From positions 1 through 47,930 of the forward strand of contig JAEZUR010000144.1 of the NCBI GenBank assembly GCA_023420935.1: a DNA stretch of 47,930 nt, read 5' to 3'. Position 1 is the stretch's first letter. Each line of letters opens with the position of its first letter. The position numbers and the translations under genes are program-made. The stretch is from Bacillota bacterium. Its GTDB lineage: Bacteria; Bacillota; Clostridia; Lachnospirales; Lachnospiraceae. Below the pieces are notes generated by a model, which saw only the letters and a program-made list of their open reading frames with translations, did no database searches and was not told the origin of the DNA. Below, piece after piece: positions 8,102-16,542 of this stretch.

Positions 8102-8122
8102 GGAGTTCACAAAGTGAACTCC
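8102..8122. repeat. Intercistronic hairpin repeat
   Basis: GGAGTTCAC - AAA - GTGAACTCC, a perfect 9-bp stem between the lipoprotein and permease genes. A related imperfect copy lies at 8054-8074, and GGAGTTCGC-AAA-GCGAACTC occurs at 43152-43171, with matching compensatory changes. It could protect the upstream mRNA end and set unequal expression of lipoprotein and permease. Confidence 0.65.
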
Positions 8123-8146
8123 CAACGTCACCCGAAGGGAGACAAT

Positions 8147-9223
8147 TTATTCAGCGTCAGCAGTAAGATAAGTTACTGTATCTGCATATTCTGTAGGAAC
8201 TGTTAATTTAAATAAATCCATTGCAGCTTGGTTCGCAACAGGTTTACAATCTGAGATAACAGCAACTGGCATTGTGCTTGCAGATTCACCGTTTAATACT
8301 TTCGCAGCCATACGACCAGTTTCTTTTCCGAGTTCAAAATAATCGATACTCTGAGAAGCTACACAACCTTTTTTAACTTGTTCTTCTTCGGAACCAAAGA
8401 CAGGAATACCAGCTTCATTTGCTTTTGCTAAAACAGTATCTAAGTTGTTTACAACATTATTATCAGTAAAGTTGTTAATGCAATCGACTTTTGTAACTAA
8501 AGTGTCCATAGCAAGGGGAATATCAGAAGCATTATTTACTCCAATCGCTTCAATTTCAAATCCGTATTTTGGTGCTAATTCTTTGAATTTTTCTAAGTGA
8601 GTGGATGAGTTTACTTCACTTGTTGTATATAAAATACCGATTGTTTTTGCGTCGGGCATAAATGCACGAATCATTTTCATTTGTTCTTCTAATGGAAGAG
8701 CATCAGATGTTCCAGTACAATTACGTCCGGGTGCTTCTAGACTTTCTACAAGTTCTGCTGCCACTGGATCAGAAACAGCAGAGAAGATAACAGGGATTTC
8801 TGTTTCAAGTGCTGAATTGTATGCTGCCATAGCAGTAGGAGTTGCAATACCACATATTAAATCATATTTATTAGAAACAAATTTATCTGCGATCATGGTT
8901 GCATTAGCAGGTTCTCCGCCAGCATCCTGAAGATCAAAGGTAACATTATCACCTTCTACAAAACCAGCTTCTGCTAATCCGGCAATAAAACCTTCGCGAC
9001 AGTTATCAAGTGATGGATGTGGAGCAATCTGTGTAATACCAATTTTGTACATTTTCTTTGCAGTAGCATCATCTGTTGCTTTCGTATCAGCAGCAGTATC
9101 TGCTGATGCATCTGTAGTTGCTTTGCCAACATTATTTGTTGTGTTTTTGGTACCACATGCTGACAGCATGGAAATTGCTAATAAAAGCGTTAATAGTAGA
9201 CTGATTGTTTTTTTTGTTTTCAT
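8147..9223 (-). CDS. trpX: Tryptophan ABC transporter substrate-binding lipoprotein (TrpX-type)
   Basis: A 358-residue solute-binding lipoprotein of the PF04392 type. A lipoprotein signal peptide ends in the lipobox LSAC (C23), followed by a Thr/Ala/Asp-rich linker and then a two-lobe periplasmic-binding fold with KIGITQIAPHPSLD, GDNVTFDLQDAGGEP, VIFSAVSDPVAAELV, TIGILYTTSEVN and VFGSEEEQV. The true start is ATG 9223, seven bases after AGGAGGA. An open frame continuing upstream to 9439 is only the T-box leader being read through. It is the first gene of the operon, controlled by the T-box at 9313-9600. Tryptophan specificity is inferred from the TGG specifier and the known trpXYZ families. 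Confidence 0.85.
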   Translation of the reverse strand: MKTKKTISLLLTLLLAISMLSACGTKNTTNNVGKATTDASADTAADTKATDDATAKKMYKIGITQIAPHPSLDNCREGFIAGLAEAGFVEGDNVTFDLQDAGGEPANATMIADKFVSNKYDLICGIATPTAMAAYNSALETEIPVIFSAVSDPVAAELVESLEAPGRNCTGTSDALPLEEQMKMIRAFMPDAKTIGILYTTSEVNSSTHLEKFKELAPKYGFEIEAIGVNNASDIPLAMDTLVTKVDCINNFTDNNVVNNLDTVLAKANEAGIPVFGSEEEQVKKGCVASQSIDYFELGKETGRMAAKVLNGESASTMPVAVISDCKPVANQAAMDLFKLTVPTEYADTVTYLTADAE

Positions 9224-9312
9224 AATAAAATCCTCCTTTAATTTAACACAAACGGCAAACGCAAAAGGGAAAGAATTTCTTTTGGCGGGTGAAATAATAC
9301 AACAATAGATAT

Positions 9313-9345
9313 AAAAAAAACCCCTATCCCAAAACTGGGACAAGA
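9313..9345 (-). terminator. T-box regulated intrinsic terminator
   Basis: The minus strand reads TCCCA-GTTT-TGGGA with further G-rich pairing, then eight T (9313-9320). It overlaps the region that the T-box antiterminator would sequester. Confidence 0.85.
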
Positions 9346-9600
9346 GTATATCCTGCGGTACCACCCAAATTGACGCTAGAAGCGTCCACTTTGTTTCATG
9401 CAATAACATGAACTCATTTATAATGGGTTGAGATCCCATCAGATACTACTTTGATAAACTTAACGCTATCATTTCGGTCTGCCCTCAAAAGTCCATTCCA
9501 TGCAAAACAATTTTGCTCTGCTCTAGTCCTTCACTGTAGCAATCTCAGCTAATGCTACTCTCTGTTAATGGGTGTCTAGATGTACTAGTCTTTTTCAACG
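9313..9600 (-). ncRNA. T-box riboswitch leader, tryptophan specifier
   Basis: On the minus strand an AGAGAG-type motif opens stem I. The specifier loop reads GGAA-TGG-AC followed by TTTTGAGGGC, with TGG (Trp codon) at 9495-9493. Further on is the T-box sequence GGGTGGTACCGC (9356-9367), which pairs with uncharged tRNA ends, and then a terminator hairpin. Uncharged tRNA-Trp is expected to stabilise the antiterminator and allow transcription of trpXYZ. The specifier choice comes from position within the loop. Stem boundaries are approximate. Confidence 0.9.
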
Positions 9601-9627
9601 GTTTGTTGCTGTGTTTTAATATAGTTT

Positions 9628-9656
9628 ATTCTAAACGCATTTAATTGGTTTGTCAA
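9628..9656 (-). promoter_or_regulatory. Promoter of the trp transporter operon
   Basis: Minus strand TTGACA (9656-9651), 17-base spacer, TAGAAT (9633-9628). This is a near-consensus sigma-A promoter placing the transcript start about 20 bases before the T-box stem I. Confidence 0.85.
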
Positions 9657-9725
9657 CAGAAACTAAAAAATGTATATAAAACATAAGTTTAGCTAAGTTA
9701 ATTAATATACCAGTTAATAAATCTA

Positions 9726-9754
9726 TTGGTAATTTTAAACATCTAATGTATAAT
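9726..9754 (+). promoter_or_regulatory. Candidate promoter of the aspartyl-protease-like gene
   Basis: TTGGTA (9726-9731), 17-base spacer, TATAAT (9749-9754), about 115 bases before the preferred start codon. The two promoters in this gap diverge. Confidence 0.55.
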
Positions 9755-9869
9755 ATTACCATGCGTTGTTTTGATATGAATAATTATGAATGTAGTTATG
9801 AATATGTATGAATATGTGCTGAATATGTCATGTAAATTTTTTATAGTTTTTATAGGGAGTGAGGGTGTA

Positions 9870-10772
9870 GTGGCTTTGAGAAAACGTAAGACATATATTT
9901 TAGGAGTAGCTATCGTATTTGCATTACTAATAACTTTTATTATATTTGTTTTTGATTTTATAGAAAATAAGAATGACATCAATTGGATAAAGGATTTATC
10001 TTATGACGAAAACCAAATCTATGATATCACATTTGGTTTTTTCAATCCATGCCCGGTGATACCTATAAAAATAGGTAATAAGAATGTAGCATTAGAATTT
10101 GATACTGGGAATGGGATGGGCATTTTTATAACAACTGCGCTAAAAGACATGATTGATTACGAAATAGTAGGAACGACCACTGAATTAAATGCAGATGGAA
10201 CATATCGAGGAGAAGGAACATCCATCTCATTAAAAACAATAAAAGTATTTGGTGATGAATTTCAAAATGTAATGTCTTCATTGAATGATTGGAGAATGTA
10301 TGGTTTTTTCAAAATAAATGGTACAATTGGTCTGAAGTATTTTGATAATAAAGTGGTAACATTAGATTATGATAACAAAAAAATAGCAGTAAGTAATAAG
10401 ACGTTAGATTATAGTAAATTACAAAACGAAACATATACAGTATTACCACTTATTCGTTCAAATTTAAATAATGAGGAAGATTTATTGTTTGTTGAAGGAG
10501 AAGTAAATGGAGAAAAATGCACTATATATTATGATACTGGTTCAAGTCGTTCTTTTTATAGTCTTGAGGATGTAGAAGATGAGATTGTGGTTAAATTAGG
10601 TGAAAAATCGTATACATTTAAACGAAATCAATTAAGACATGATGAGATAGGATTTCAAGATGATTTTAAATATCCATTAAAGTTAGCAATCAATTCAGAT
10701 CTACTAAAGGCAAATCATTTTGTTATTATTATAGATAAAATACAAAATAATTTAATCTTGTGTAAAAATTAG
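9870..10772 (+). CDS. Membrane-anchored protein with duplicated aspartyl-protease (DTG) motifs
   Basis: A 300-residue protein: a short basic N-terminus (ALRKRKTY), one membrane segment (about residues 9-30), then an extracellular part. Two hydrophobic-Asp-Thr-Gly motifs are visible, LEFDTGNG (D78) and IYYDTGSS (D222), about 144 residues apart. This is the spacing expected for two retropepsin-like halves in one chain. Each half is followed by hydrophobic strands (GTIGLKYFDNKVVTLDYDNKKI; KLAINSDLLKANHFVIIID). Bacterial clan AA proteases usually carry one DTG per chain and dimerise. The substrate is unknown. I chose GTG 9870, behind GGGAGTGAGGG, over ATG 9786, which lacks a Shine-Dalgarno and would add a hydrophobic stretch ahead of the anchor. 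It appears to be transcribed alone. Confidence 0.6.
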   Translation: MALRKRKTYILGVAIVFALLITFIIFVFDFIENKNDINWIKDLSYDENQIYDITFGFFNPCPVIPIKIGNKNVALEFDTGNGMGIFITTALKDMIDYEIVGTTTELNADGTYRGEGTSISLKTIKVFGDEFQNVMSSLNDWRMYGFFKINGTIGLKYFDNKVVTLDYDNKKIAVSNKTLDYSKLQNETYTVLPLIRSNLNNEEDLLFVEGEVNGEKCTIYYDTGSSRSFYSLEDVEDEIVVKLGEKSYTFKRNQLRHDEIGFQDDFKYPLKLAINSDLLKANHFVIIIDKIQNNLILCKN

Positions 10773-10797
10773 TAATAATTAGTAAAAATGCTATATT

Positions 10798-10834
10798 AGA
10801 TCAAAAGAGGGAGTCAAACTCTCTCTTTTGATCT
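10798..10834. terminator. Terminator-like hairpin between convergent genes
   Basis: A 16-bp stem (10798-10813 with 10819-10834) with one G-U type mismatch and a 5-nt loop lies between the protease-like gene and the convergent sulP-type gene. A short T-containing stretch follows on each side. Confidence 0.65.
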
Positions 10835-10905
10835 TGTTCTATAGTAAGTAAATAACATTATTTATTTATACATATTACCAGTATGCACATCAAGATGTTA
10901 CAAGT

Positions 10906-12573
10906 TTAATTGGTACTAGCTGCGCACAGGATTGCGGCGCGTTCTAGCGCAAGGTCGGTGCTTGGGCAGATGTTTTCTTGGCCTACTAAGTTGATGAAGC
11001 CTGCCTTCTCCATGACAGAAAGGGGTTGGTCTTGGATGTGTGCAAATACTAAGGTGATGTGATGTTTTTTGCAGGTTTTGTAAACACCTTGTAGGGTATG
11101 TAAACCGGTTGCATCTAGGGCTGGAACTGTTCTCATACGAAGTACAATGGCTTTTGGTTTCTTTTTGTATTCGGCGGTTATGTCCATGAATTTATCAGCT
11201 GCACCAAAAAACATAGGACCGGTGATTTCGTATACTAGAGTGTTTTTAGGCACTGCTTTTAGGTTGATGTTTTCTGGGTCATTTTCATCTTCTTCCTCTT
11301 CGATGTATTTCCAACCTTGTACATTGGTAACATCTGCCATGCGTTTCATGAATAGTAGGGCAGCTAGAACAATACCAATTTCGATTGCTATTACAAGATC
11401 AAAGAAGACTGTGAGTAAGAAAGTAGCAACTAGAACGAGAATATCACTTTTTGGTGAGCTTTTTACTAAGGAAACAAATTCTCTCCATTCGCTCATATTA
11501 TAGGCAACTACAATTAAAATAGCAGCTAATGCAGGCATTGGTATTAAACCTGCAAGTGGCATTAATACAAGAAGGATGAGTAGAAGGGTTATAGAGTGCA
11601 CCATGCCTGCGATTGGGGAGCGTCCACCATTTTTTACGTTGGCTGCTGTTCTTGCAATGGCTCCAGTAGCTGGAATACCACCAAATAAAGCAGAAAAAAT
11701 ATTTCCGATGCCTTGTGCAATTAACTCCATATTGGAACGATGTTTACTTCCTATCATACCATCTGACACGACACAGGATAATAATGACTCAATTCCTGCA
11801 AGAATTGCTATGGTAAATGCAGGTTGAATCAGATTACGTATGGTTGTAAAATCAACGTTTGGTATGGTAAAGGGTGGGAAGGATGAGGATAGTTTTCCGA
11901 ACACACTTCCTATTGTATTCACTTCTAAATTTAGATATTTTACCAAAAGAGTAGCGATTAATATTGCAATTAAGGAACCTGGTATTTTATCGTTTACTTT
12001 TGGCCAAAGTATGATAATTACCAAGGATATTATTCCTATTATAAGAGCATTTATATTTAAACTATGAAAATTACTGGCATAAGCGCCCATTTTCTCTATA
12101 AATTCAGAAGGAACTGCACCCATTCTAAGTCCGAAAAAGTCTTTTATCTGTCCGGCTAATATTCCAACAGCAATACCTGAGGTGAACCCCGTAGTAATTG
12201 TATAAGGGATAAATTTAATTAAACTTCCAAATCTCAATAATCCCATGAGCACTAGCATGATTCCAGCCATAAGGGTTGCAATGGTTAAACCAGAAATACC
12301 ATATTTAGCTATAATGCCATAAATAATAACAACAAATGCAGCGGTTGGACCTCCAATTTGTACGCGGCTTCCACCGAAGAAAGAGATAAAAAAACCTGCT
12401 ATAATCGCAGTGTAGAGTCCTTGCTCTGGCTTTACCCCAGAAGCAATAGCAAGGGCTATGGATAGTGGTAGAGCAATAATTGCTACAATAATACCAGCGA
12501 TGATATCCTTCATCAGTTGTTCTTTTGAATAGTTTTTCATTACGGAAAACAATTTTGGTTTTCGCTTTTCCAT
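10906..12573 (-). CDS. SulP family anion transporter with STAS domain
   Basis: A 555-residue SLC26/SulP permease. The signature region GVKPEQGLYTAIIAGFFISFFGGSR and QIGGPTAAFVV is near the N-terminus, with about 10-12 hydrophobic segments in the first 400 residues. A cytosolic STAS domain follows (about 430-550; IVLRMRTVPALDATGLHTLQGVY). Family members carry sulfate, bicarbonate or dicarboxylates, and the substrate cannot be read from sequence. There is no cysteine- or sulfate-assimilation gene nearby to favour sulfate. The start is preceded by GGAGGT. It is monocistronic, with its own promoter and a shared convergent terminator. Confidence 0.9.
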   Translation of the reverse strand: MEKRKPKLFSVMKNYSKEQLMKDIIAGIIVAIIALPLSIALAIASGVKPEQGLYTAIIAGFFISFFGGSRVQIGGPTAAFVVIIYGIIAKYGISGLTIATLMAGIMLVLMGLLRFGSLIKFIPYTITTGFTSGIAVGILAGQIKDFFGLRMGAVPSEFIEKMGAYASNFHSLNINALIIGIISLVIIILWPKVNDKIPGSLIAILIATLLVKYLNLEVNTIGSVFGKLSSSFPPFTIPNVDFTTIRNLIQPAFTIAILAGIESLLSCVVSDGMIGSKHRSNMELIAQGIGNIFSALFGGIPATGAIARTAANVKNGGRSPIAGMVHSITLLLILLVLMPLAGLIPMPALAAILIVVAYNMSEWREFVSLVKSSPKSDILVLVATFLLTVFFDLVIAIEIGIVLAALLFMKRMADVTNVQGWKYIEEEEDENDPENINLKAVPKNTLVYEITGPMFFGAADKFMDITAEYKKKPKAIVLRMRTVPALDATGLHTLQGVYKTCKKHHITLVFAHIQDQPLSVMEKAGFINLVGQENICPSTDLALERAAILCAASTN

Positions 12574-12606
12574 TATAATACCTCCAAATAATCTTTAACT
12601 AAAAAA

Positions 12607-12635
12607 ATAGTAGTCCTTATTATGACAAAATACAA
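12607..12635 (-). promoter_or_regulatory. Candidate promoter of the SulP gene
   Basis: Minus strand TTGTAT (12635-12630), 17-base spacer, TACTAT (12612-12607). The 223-base gap to the divergent SNF2 gene also has a TATAAT at 12753-12758 on the plus strand, with no convincing -35. Confidence 0.45.
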
Positions 12636-12797
12636 GTAAGTATGATAAAACTATTAAATTTTATTAAATTTTTATAAATTATAAAAGAATTTTTCTGTTT
12701 GTTTGTGTAATATTAATGCTATTTAATTACACTATAACTGTTTAAACTATGTTATAATAAAGGGATGTGATAGTTTTATAGAAAAGAAGGTGTGCTT

Positions 12798-15700
12798 ATG
12801 TTGAGAATTTCCAAAGACATGATTAAAAAAATGGCTATAGATGAAGCTGTTTATTATAGAGGTTCTAGATATTATCGAGAAAATGCGGTTTCCAATGTGA
12901 CATGGTCCAAAGCCAATAAGCAATATCGGGCTATGGTAAAAGGAAGTCATGATTATCAGGTTTCTATTACAGTTAAGGAAGACCATTCACTAGACTATAA
13001 TTGTAATTGTTCAGCACATGTGAAATACCAGGGAGCTTGCAAGCATGTAGTAGCAACAATGCTTTTTATAGAAGATTACCAAGAACGATCTGAAGCAAAA
13101 CAACCAGAATCAAAAGAAGAGAAAAATGTTCTTCAGATAATAGAATATTTTAACAAACAAGATGATATTGAAGTTTATGGAGATACCTTTCGTATTGAAG
13201 TTAAGATAACCATTCCTGCTTTGTTAAAAGGAAATCTTGGCAAAGTATTTGTTTCCATTCAAGCAGGAAGTAATCGCCTTTATAAGATTCAGAATCTAAG
13301 GAAATTCTTAATGGATTATGCAAACCGCGAAACTATAGTATTAGGAAAAGAATTTAAATTCTTTCATGGAGAGAATCATTTTTATAAGAATTCTGCAAAG
13401 GTATTAGATTACCTCATGGAAATTTTTGAAGTTCAGGAAGCACTTGGAAAGGTATATTACTCCAACTTGTTCACCAAATCAGAACTTACAATAACGAAAA
13501 ATATGTTTCTTCGTTTATTAGACTGTATTGGGGATGATGCATTTCAATTAGAATTTGTTGATAAGGTTTATGATGAGGTTCATTTTGTGAAAGGAAAACC
13601 AGAAATTGAATTGGATCTTACGGTAGAAGAGGATAACATTACCGTAGATTATCATAAAAAGGAATCTGTTATTCCAATTACTGATAATGGGAGTCTACTT
13701 TTAGTGGGTAACAGTTTATATCTTCCAGAACAGGATTTTATACGCAATTATTTACCATTTTACAACTGCTTGGGAAAAGAAAAGAACCCGCTCCGTTTTC
13801 AGGGCGAAAATAGACAAAAGTTTTTAGAAATCGTACTACCTAAAATACATGAAACCATGTCCATTGATATACCAGCTCAGATGAGAGATAAATATATTGT
13901 GGAAGAACTAAAGGTAAAACTTTACTTAGATCAATATAAAACATTTATTAAGGCTAAAGTCATGTTTGAATATGGCGATTATGAAATGAATGCACTTATA
14001 AGTAGAGTAGAAAATGGATATATCATTGTAAGACAGCGGGAAAAAGAAAAGGTATTCTTAGATCAATTAGATGAATATAATTTTATACCATACAAGGATG
14101 CGTTTCTTTTAAAAAATGATGATGATATTTACCAGTTTATAACGGAGGGTGTAGAAAAACTTTCGTCAGAGGCACAACTTTATTATTCGGATGATTTCAA
14201 AGGAATTACCATAAAGCAGCCAGGTAATCTTCATACTAAGATTCAGCTTAATGAGAATGCGGACTTGCTTGAACTTAATTTTTCATATGATGATGTGTCT
14301 GGTTCTGAATTAAGAGAATTATTCCACTCGCTACAATTAAAAAAGAAGTATCATAGATTGAAAAATGGTAGTTTCATTAATCTCGATGATTATCAGATTG
14401 AAACAACGTCCAATATACTAAATAAGTTAAATTTGTCCGGGAAAAATATGCTGGATAATAGCTTTGTTTTAGCCAAAAATGCCGCACCTTATCTTGATTA
14501 CTTATTAGATGAGAATTTAGATATTCAAGTGGAAAAGCATGAAAGTTTTCAGAATTTAGTGACGGAAATTTTAGAGCCGAAAGAATGCAAAGAGCCAGTT
14601 CCGGAACGTATTAATGCTCAACTGAGAGCTTACCAAATAACGGGATTTCATTGGCTAAAAACGTTGGCTGCTCATCACCTTGGTGGGATATTAGCAGATG
14701 ATATGGGACTAGGTAAAACCTTACAGGCAATTGTTTACATTGCTTCCTGCCCTGGTAAGTTACATCTGATTGTGTGTCCAACCTCTCTTGTCTACAATTG
14801 GCAAGATGAATGTACTAATTTTGCCCCTTTTTTGAATACTCGTGTGATAAGTGGGGCACCTGAAGAACGAAAAAAATTACTAGAGAATCTAGATGGTGTA
14901 GATGTTATTATTACATCCTATCCTTTAATACGAAGGGATAGTGAACACTATAAGAATTGCTCCTTTGATACTATGTTTATTGATGAAGCTCAATTTATTA
15001 AAAATGCTAATTCTTTAAATGCCAAATCGGTGAAAAAGATAAAGGCTAAACATCGATTTGCCTTAACTGGAACACCAATCGAGAATTCTCTTTCGGAGCT
15101 TTGGTCAATTTTTGATTTTATTATGCCGCATTATCTTCAAAGTCATAAAAAATTTGTAGAAGATTTTGAGAAGCCGATAATTAGGGATAATAATGAGAAG
15201 GCGTTGGAAGATTTAGGGAAACACATTCATCCGTTTTTATTAAGACGCATGAAAAAGGATGTATTAACAGAATTACCTGATAAAATAGAAACAAAATTAT
15301 TAACGGATCTAACAGAACCACAAAAGAAAATTTATCTATCCTATATTGAGCAAGTCCGAAATGAGTTTAAAGGACACTTATCAGATGGAACCTTTGAAAA
15401 AAATAGAATGCAGATATTAGCTTCCTTAACAAGACTACGACAGATTTGTTGTCATCCAGCAACCTTTGTCAATAATTATACAGGTGGTAGTGGTAAATTA
15501 GATTTGTTGATGGAAATTATGCCTAATATCTTAGCAAATGACCATAGAATCCTTTTGTTTTCTCAATTTACGTCCATGTTACAGTTAATTGCGGATGAGC
15601 TTGAAAAACAACAAATTAAGTATTTCTATTTAGAAGGATCCACGAAAATATTAGATCGTGCCGAATACGTAAAGCGATTTAATGCTGGAGAAAGAAGTGT

Positions 15701-15998
15701 ATTTCTGATTTCATTAAAAGCAGGTGGAACTGGACTTAATTTAACTGGAGCTGATACCGTAATTCATTATGATCCTTGGTGGAACCCAGCAGTGGAAGAT
15801 CAAGCGACAGACCGTGCTTATCGAATTGGGCAAAAAAATTCTGTACATGTTATACGATTGATATCCAAAGGTACTATTGAAGAGAAGATTTACAAGTTAC
15901 AAAAACGTAAAAAAGAGTTATCGGACTCTATTATTCAATCCAAAGAAGTATTTATTAATACGTTAACAAGGGAAGAATTAGAGGACTTATTTGAGTAA
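12798..15998 (+). CDS. SWIM zinc-finger SNF2/HepA-family DNA helicase (translocase)
   Basis: A 1066-residue protein. A SWIM zinc finger, CxC-x9-CxH, lies at the N-terminus (C69, C71, C81, H83). Next is a long SNF2-associated region (about 110-590), then the two RecA-like lobes. Motif I is DDMGLGKT (K640), motif II DEAQ (D729), motif III ALTGTPIEN, motif V SLKAGGTGLNLTGAD, and motif VI DRAYRIGQ. Such proteins use ATP to move along duplex DNA and strip or remodel bound proteins such as RNA polymerase. A GTG at 12792 is too close to AAGAAGG, so ATG 12798 is the likely start. It has no methylase, nuclease or other defence gene beside it, so I read it as a housekeeping translocase. Confidence 0.9.
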   Translation: MLRISKDMIKKMAIDEAVYYRGSRYYRENAVSNVTWSKANKQYRAMVKGSHDYQVSITVKEDHSLDYNCNCSAHVKYQGACKHVVATMLFIEDYQERSEAKQPESKEEKNVLQIIEYFNKQDDIEVYGDTFRIEVKITIPALLKGNLGKVFVSIQAGSNRLYKIQNLRKFLMDYANRETIVLGKEFKFFHGENHFYKNSAKVLDYLMEIFEVQEALGKVYYSNLFTKSELTITKNMFLRLLDCIGDDAFQLEFVDKVYDEVHFVKGKPEIELDLTVEEDNITVDYHKKESVIPITDNGSLLLVGNSLYLPEQDFIRNYLPFYNCLGKEKNPLRFQGENRQKFLEIVLPKIHETMSIDIPAQMRDKYIVEELKVKLYLDQYKTFIKAKVMFEYGDYEMNALISRVENGYIIVRQREKEKVFLDQLDEYNFIPYKDAFLLKNDDDIYQFITEGVEKLSSEAQLYYSDDFKGITIKQPGNLHTKIQLNENADLLELNFSYDDVSGSELRELFHSLQLKKKYHRLKNGSFINLDDYQIETTSNILNKLNLSGKNMLDNSFVLAKNAAPYLDYLLDENLDIQVEKHESFQNLVTEILEPKECKEPVPERINAQLRAYQITGFHWLKTLAAHHLGGILADDMGLGKTLQAIVYIASCPGKLHLIVCPTSLVYNWQDECTNFAPFLNTRVISGAPEERKKLLENLDGVDVIITSYPLIRRDSEHYKNCSFDTMFIDEAQFIKNANSLNAKSVKKIKAKHRFALTGTPIENSLSELWSIFDFIMPHYLQSHKKFVEDFEKPIIRDNNEKALEDLGKHIHPFLLRRMKKDVLTELPDKIETKLLTDLTEPQKKIYLSYIEQVRNEFKGHLSDGTFEKNRMQILASLTRLRQICCHPATFVNNYTGGSGKLDLLMEIMPNILANDHRILLFSQFTSMLQLIADELEKQQIKYFYLEGSTKILDRAEYVKRFNAGERSVFLISLKAGGTGLNLTGADTVIHYDPWWNPAVEDQATDRAYRIGQKNSVHVIRLISKGTIEEKIYKLQKRKKELSDSIIQSKEVFINTLTREELEDLFE

Positions 15999-16023
15999 AT
16001 AATATGTGTGTTAATAAAAGGAC

Positions 16024-16185
16024 GCTGTCATGTGGGGCTTATGGTTCCCTCACACACAGGTGAAAAGACACGCCCTGCAATTGGATGTGCCACTGTCGAA
16101 CATTATTGTTCGCCCGTGTCCCACAAATTGCAGGGCGTGTCTTTTCAACAGTGCATTACGGTAACCATAAGCCCCACATGACAGC
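16024..16185. repeat. Large two-stem palindrome, element C
   Basis: Two nested perfect stems: 23 bp (16024-16046 with 16163-16185) and 22 bp (16061-16082 with 16126-16147). An inner CGAACA-TTAT-TGTTCG hairpin lies at 16097-16112. The arms are GC-richer than the surroundings. There is no ORF, and no shared core with the elements at 6076 and 23390. The rest of the 15999-16542 gap is plain AT-rich sequence apart from the promoter below. Confidence 0.85.
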
Positions 16186-16445
16186 TGTGTATTGTTATAA
16201 AAATAAGATTGTTATGTTCTATGTTGTAAAAATTGTTAAAGACAGATATAAAAAAATAATTTAATAATGTATGAGTAGTATGAGTGTATAATTATAGATA
16301 TGAGAATATGTTTCAGCTTTATTAAATGCTGATTTTTAGATAAGTATAGGGTATAAATATATATATTCAAGATTATATATATTTATATTTATTCGTTCAT
16401 GCTGTTTTGCTGGTAGATTATAGATATGATTGACAGAATCATCCA

Positions 16446-16474
16446 TTGCTTTATGAGGGTTATTATTATAGAAT
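16446..16474 (+). promoter_or_regulatory. Candidate promoter of sstT
   Basis: TTGCTT (16446-16451), 17-base spacer, TAGAAT (16469-16474), about 70 bases before the sstT start. Confidence 0.45.
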
Positions 16475-16542
16475 GATATACTGCAGTATTATCTAAAAAA
16501 TGATACGCAATAAAATAGTAACTAGTAAATAATGGAGGAAAC

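Noticed and set aside
9224..9439. N-terminal extension of the TrpX lipoprotein
   Set aside because: The frame is open by chance through the T-box leader. The lipoprotein signal peptide and RBS place the start at 9223.
12798..15998. SNF2 helicase as part of a defence system (DISARM-like or similar)
   Set aside because: It has its own gaps on both sides, no methylase, nuclease or PLD gene next to it, and the SWIM/SNF2 plan is common as a lone housekeeping gene in Clostridia.
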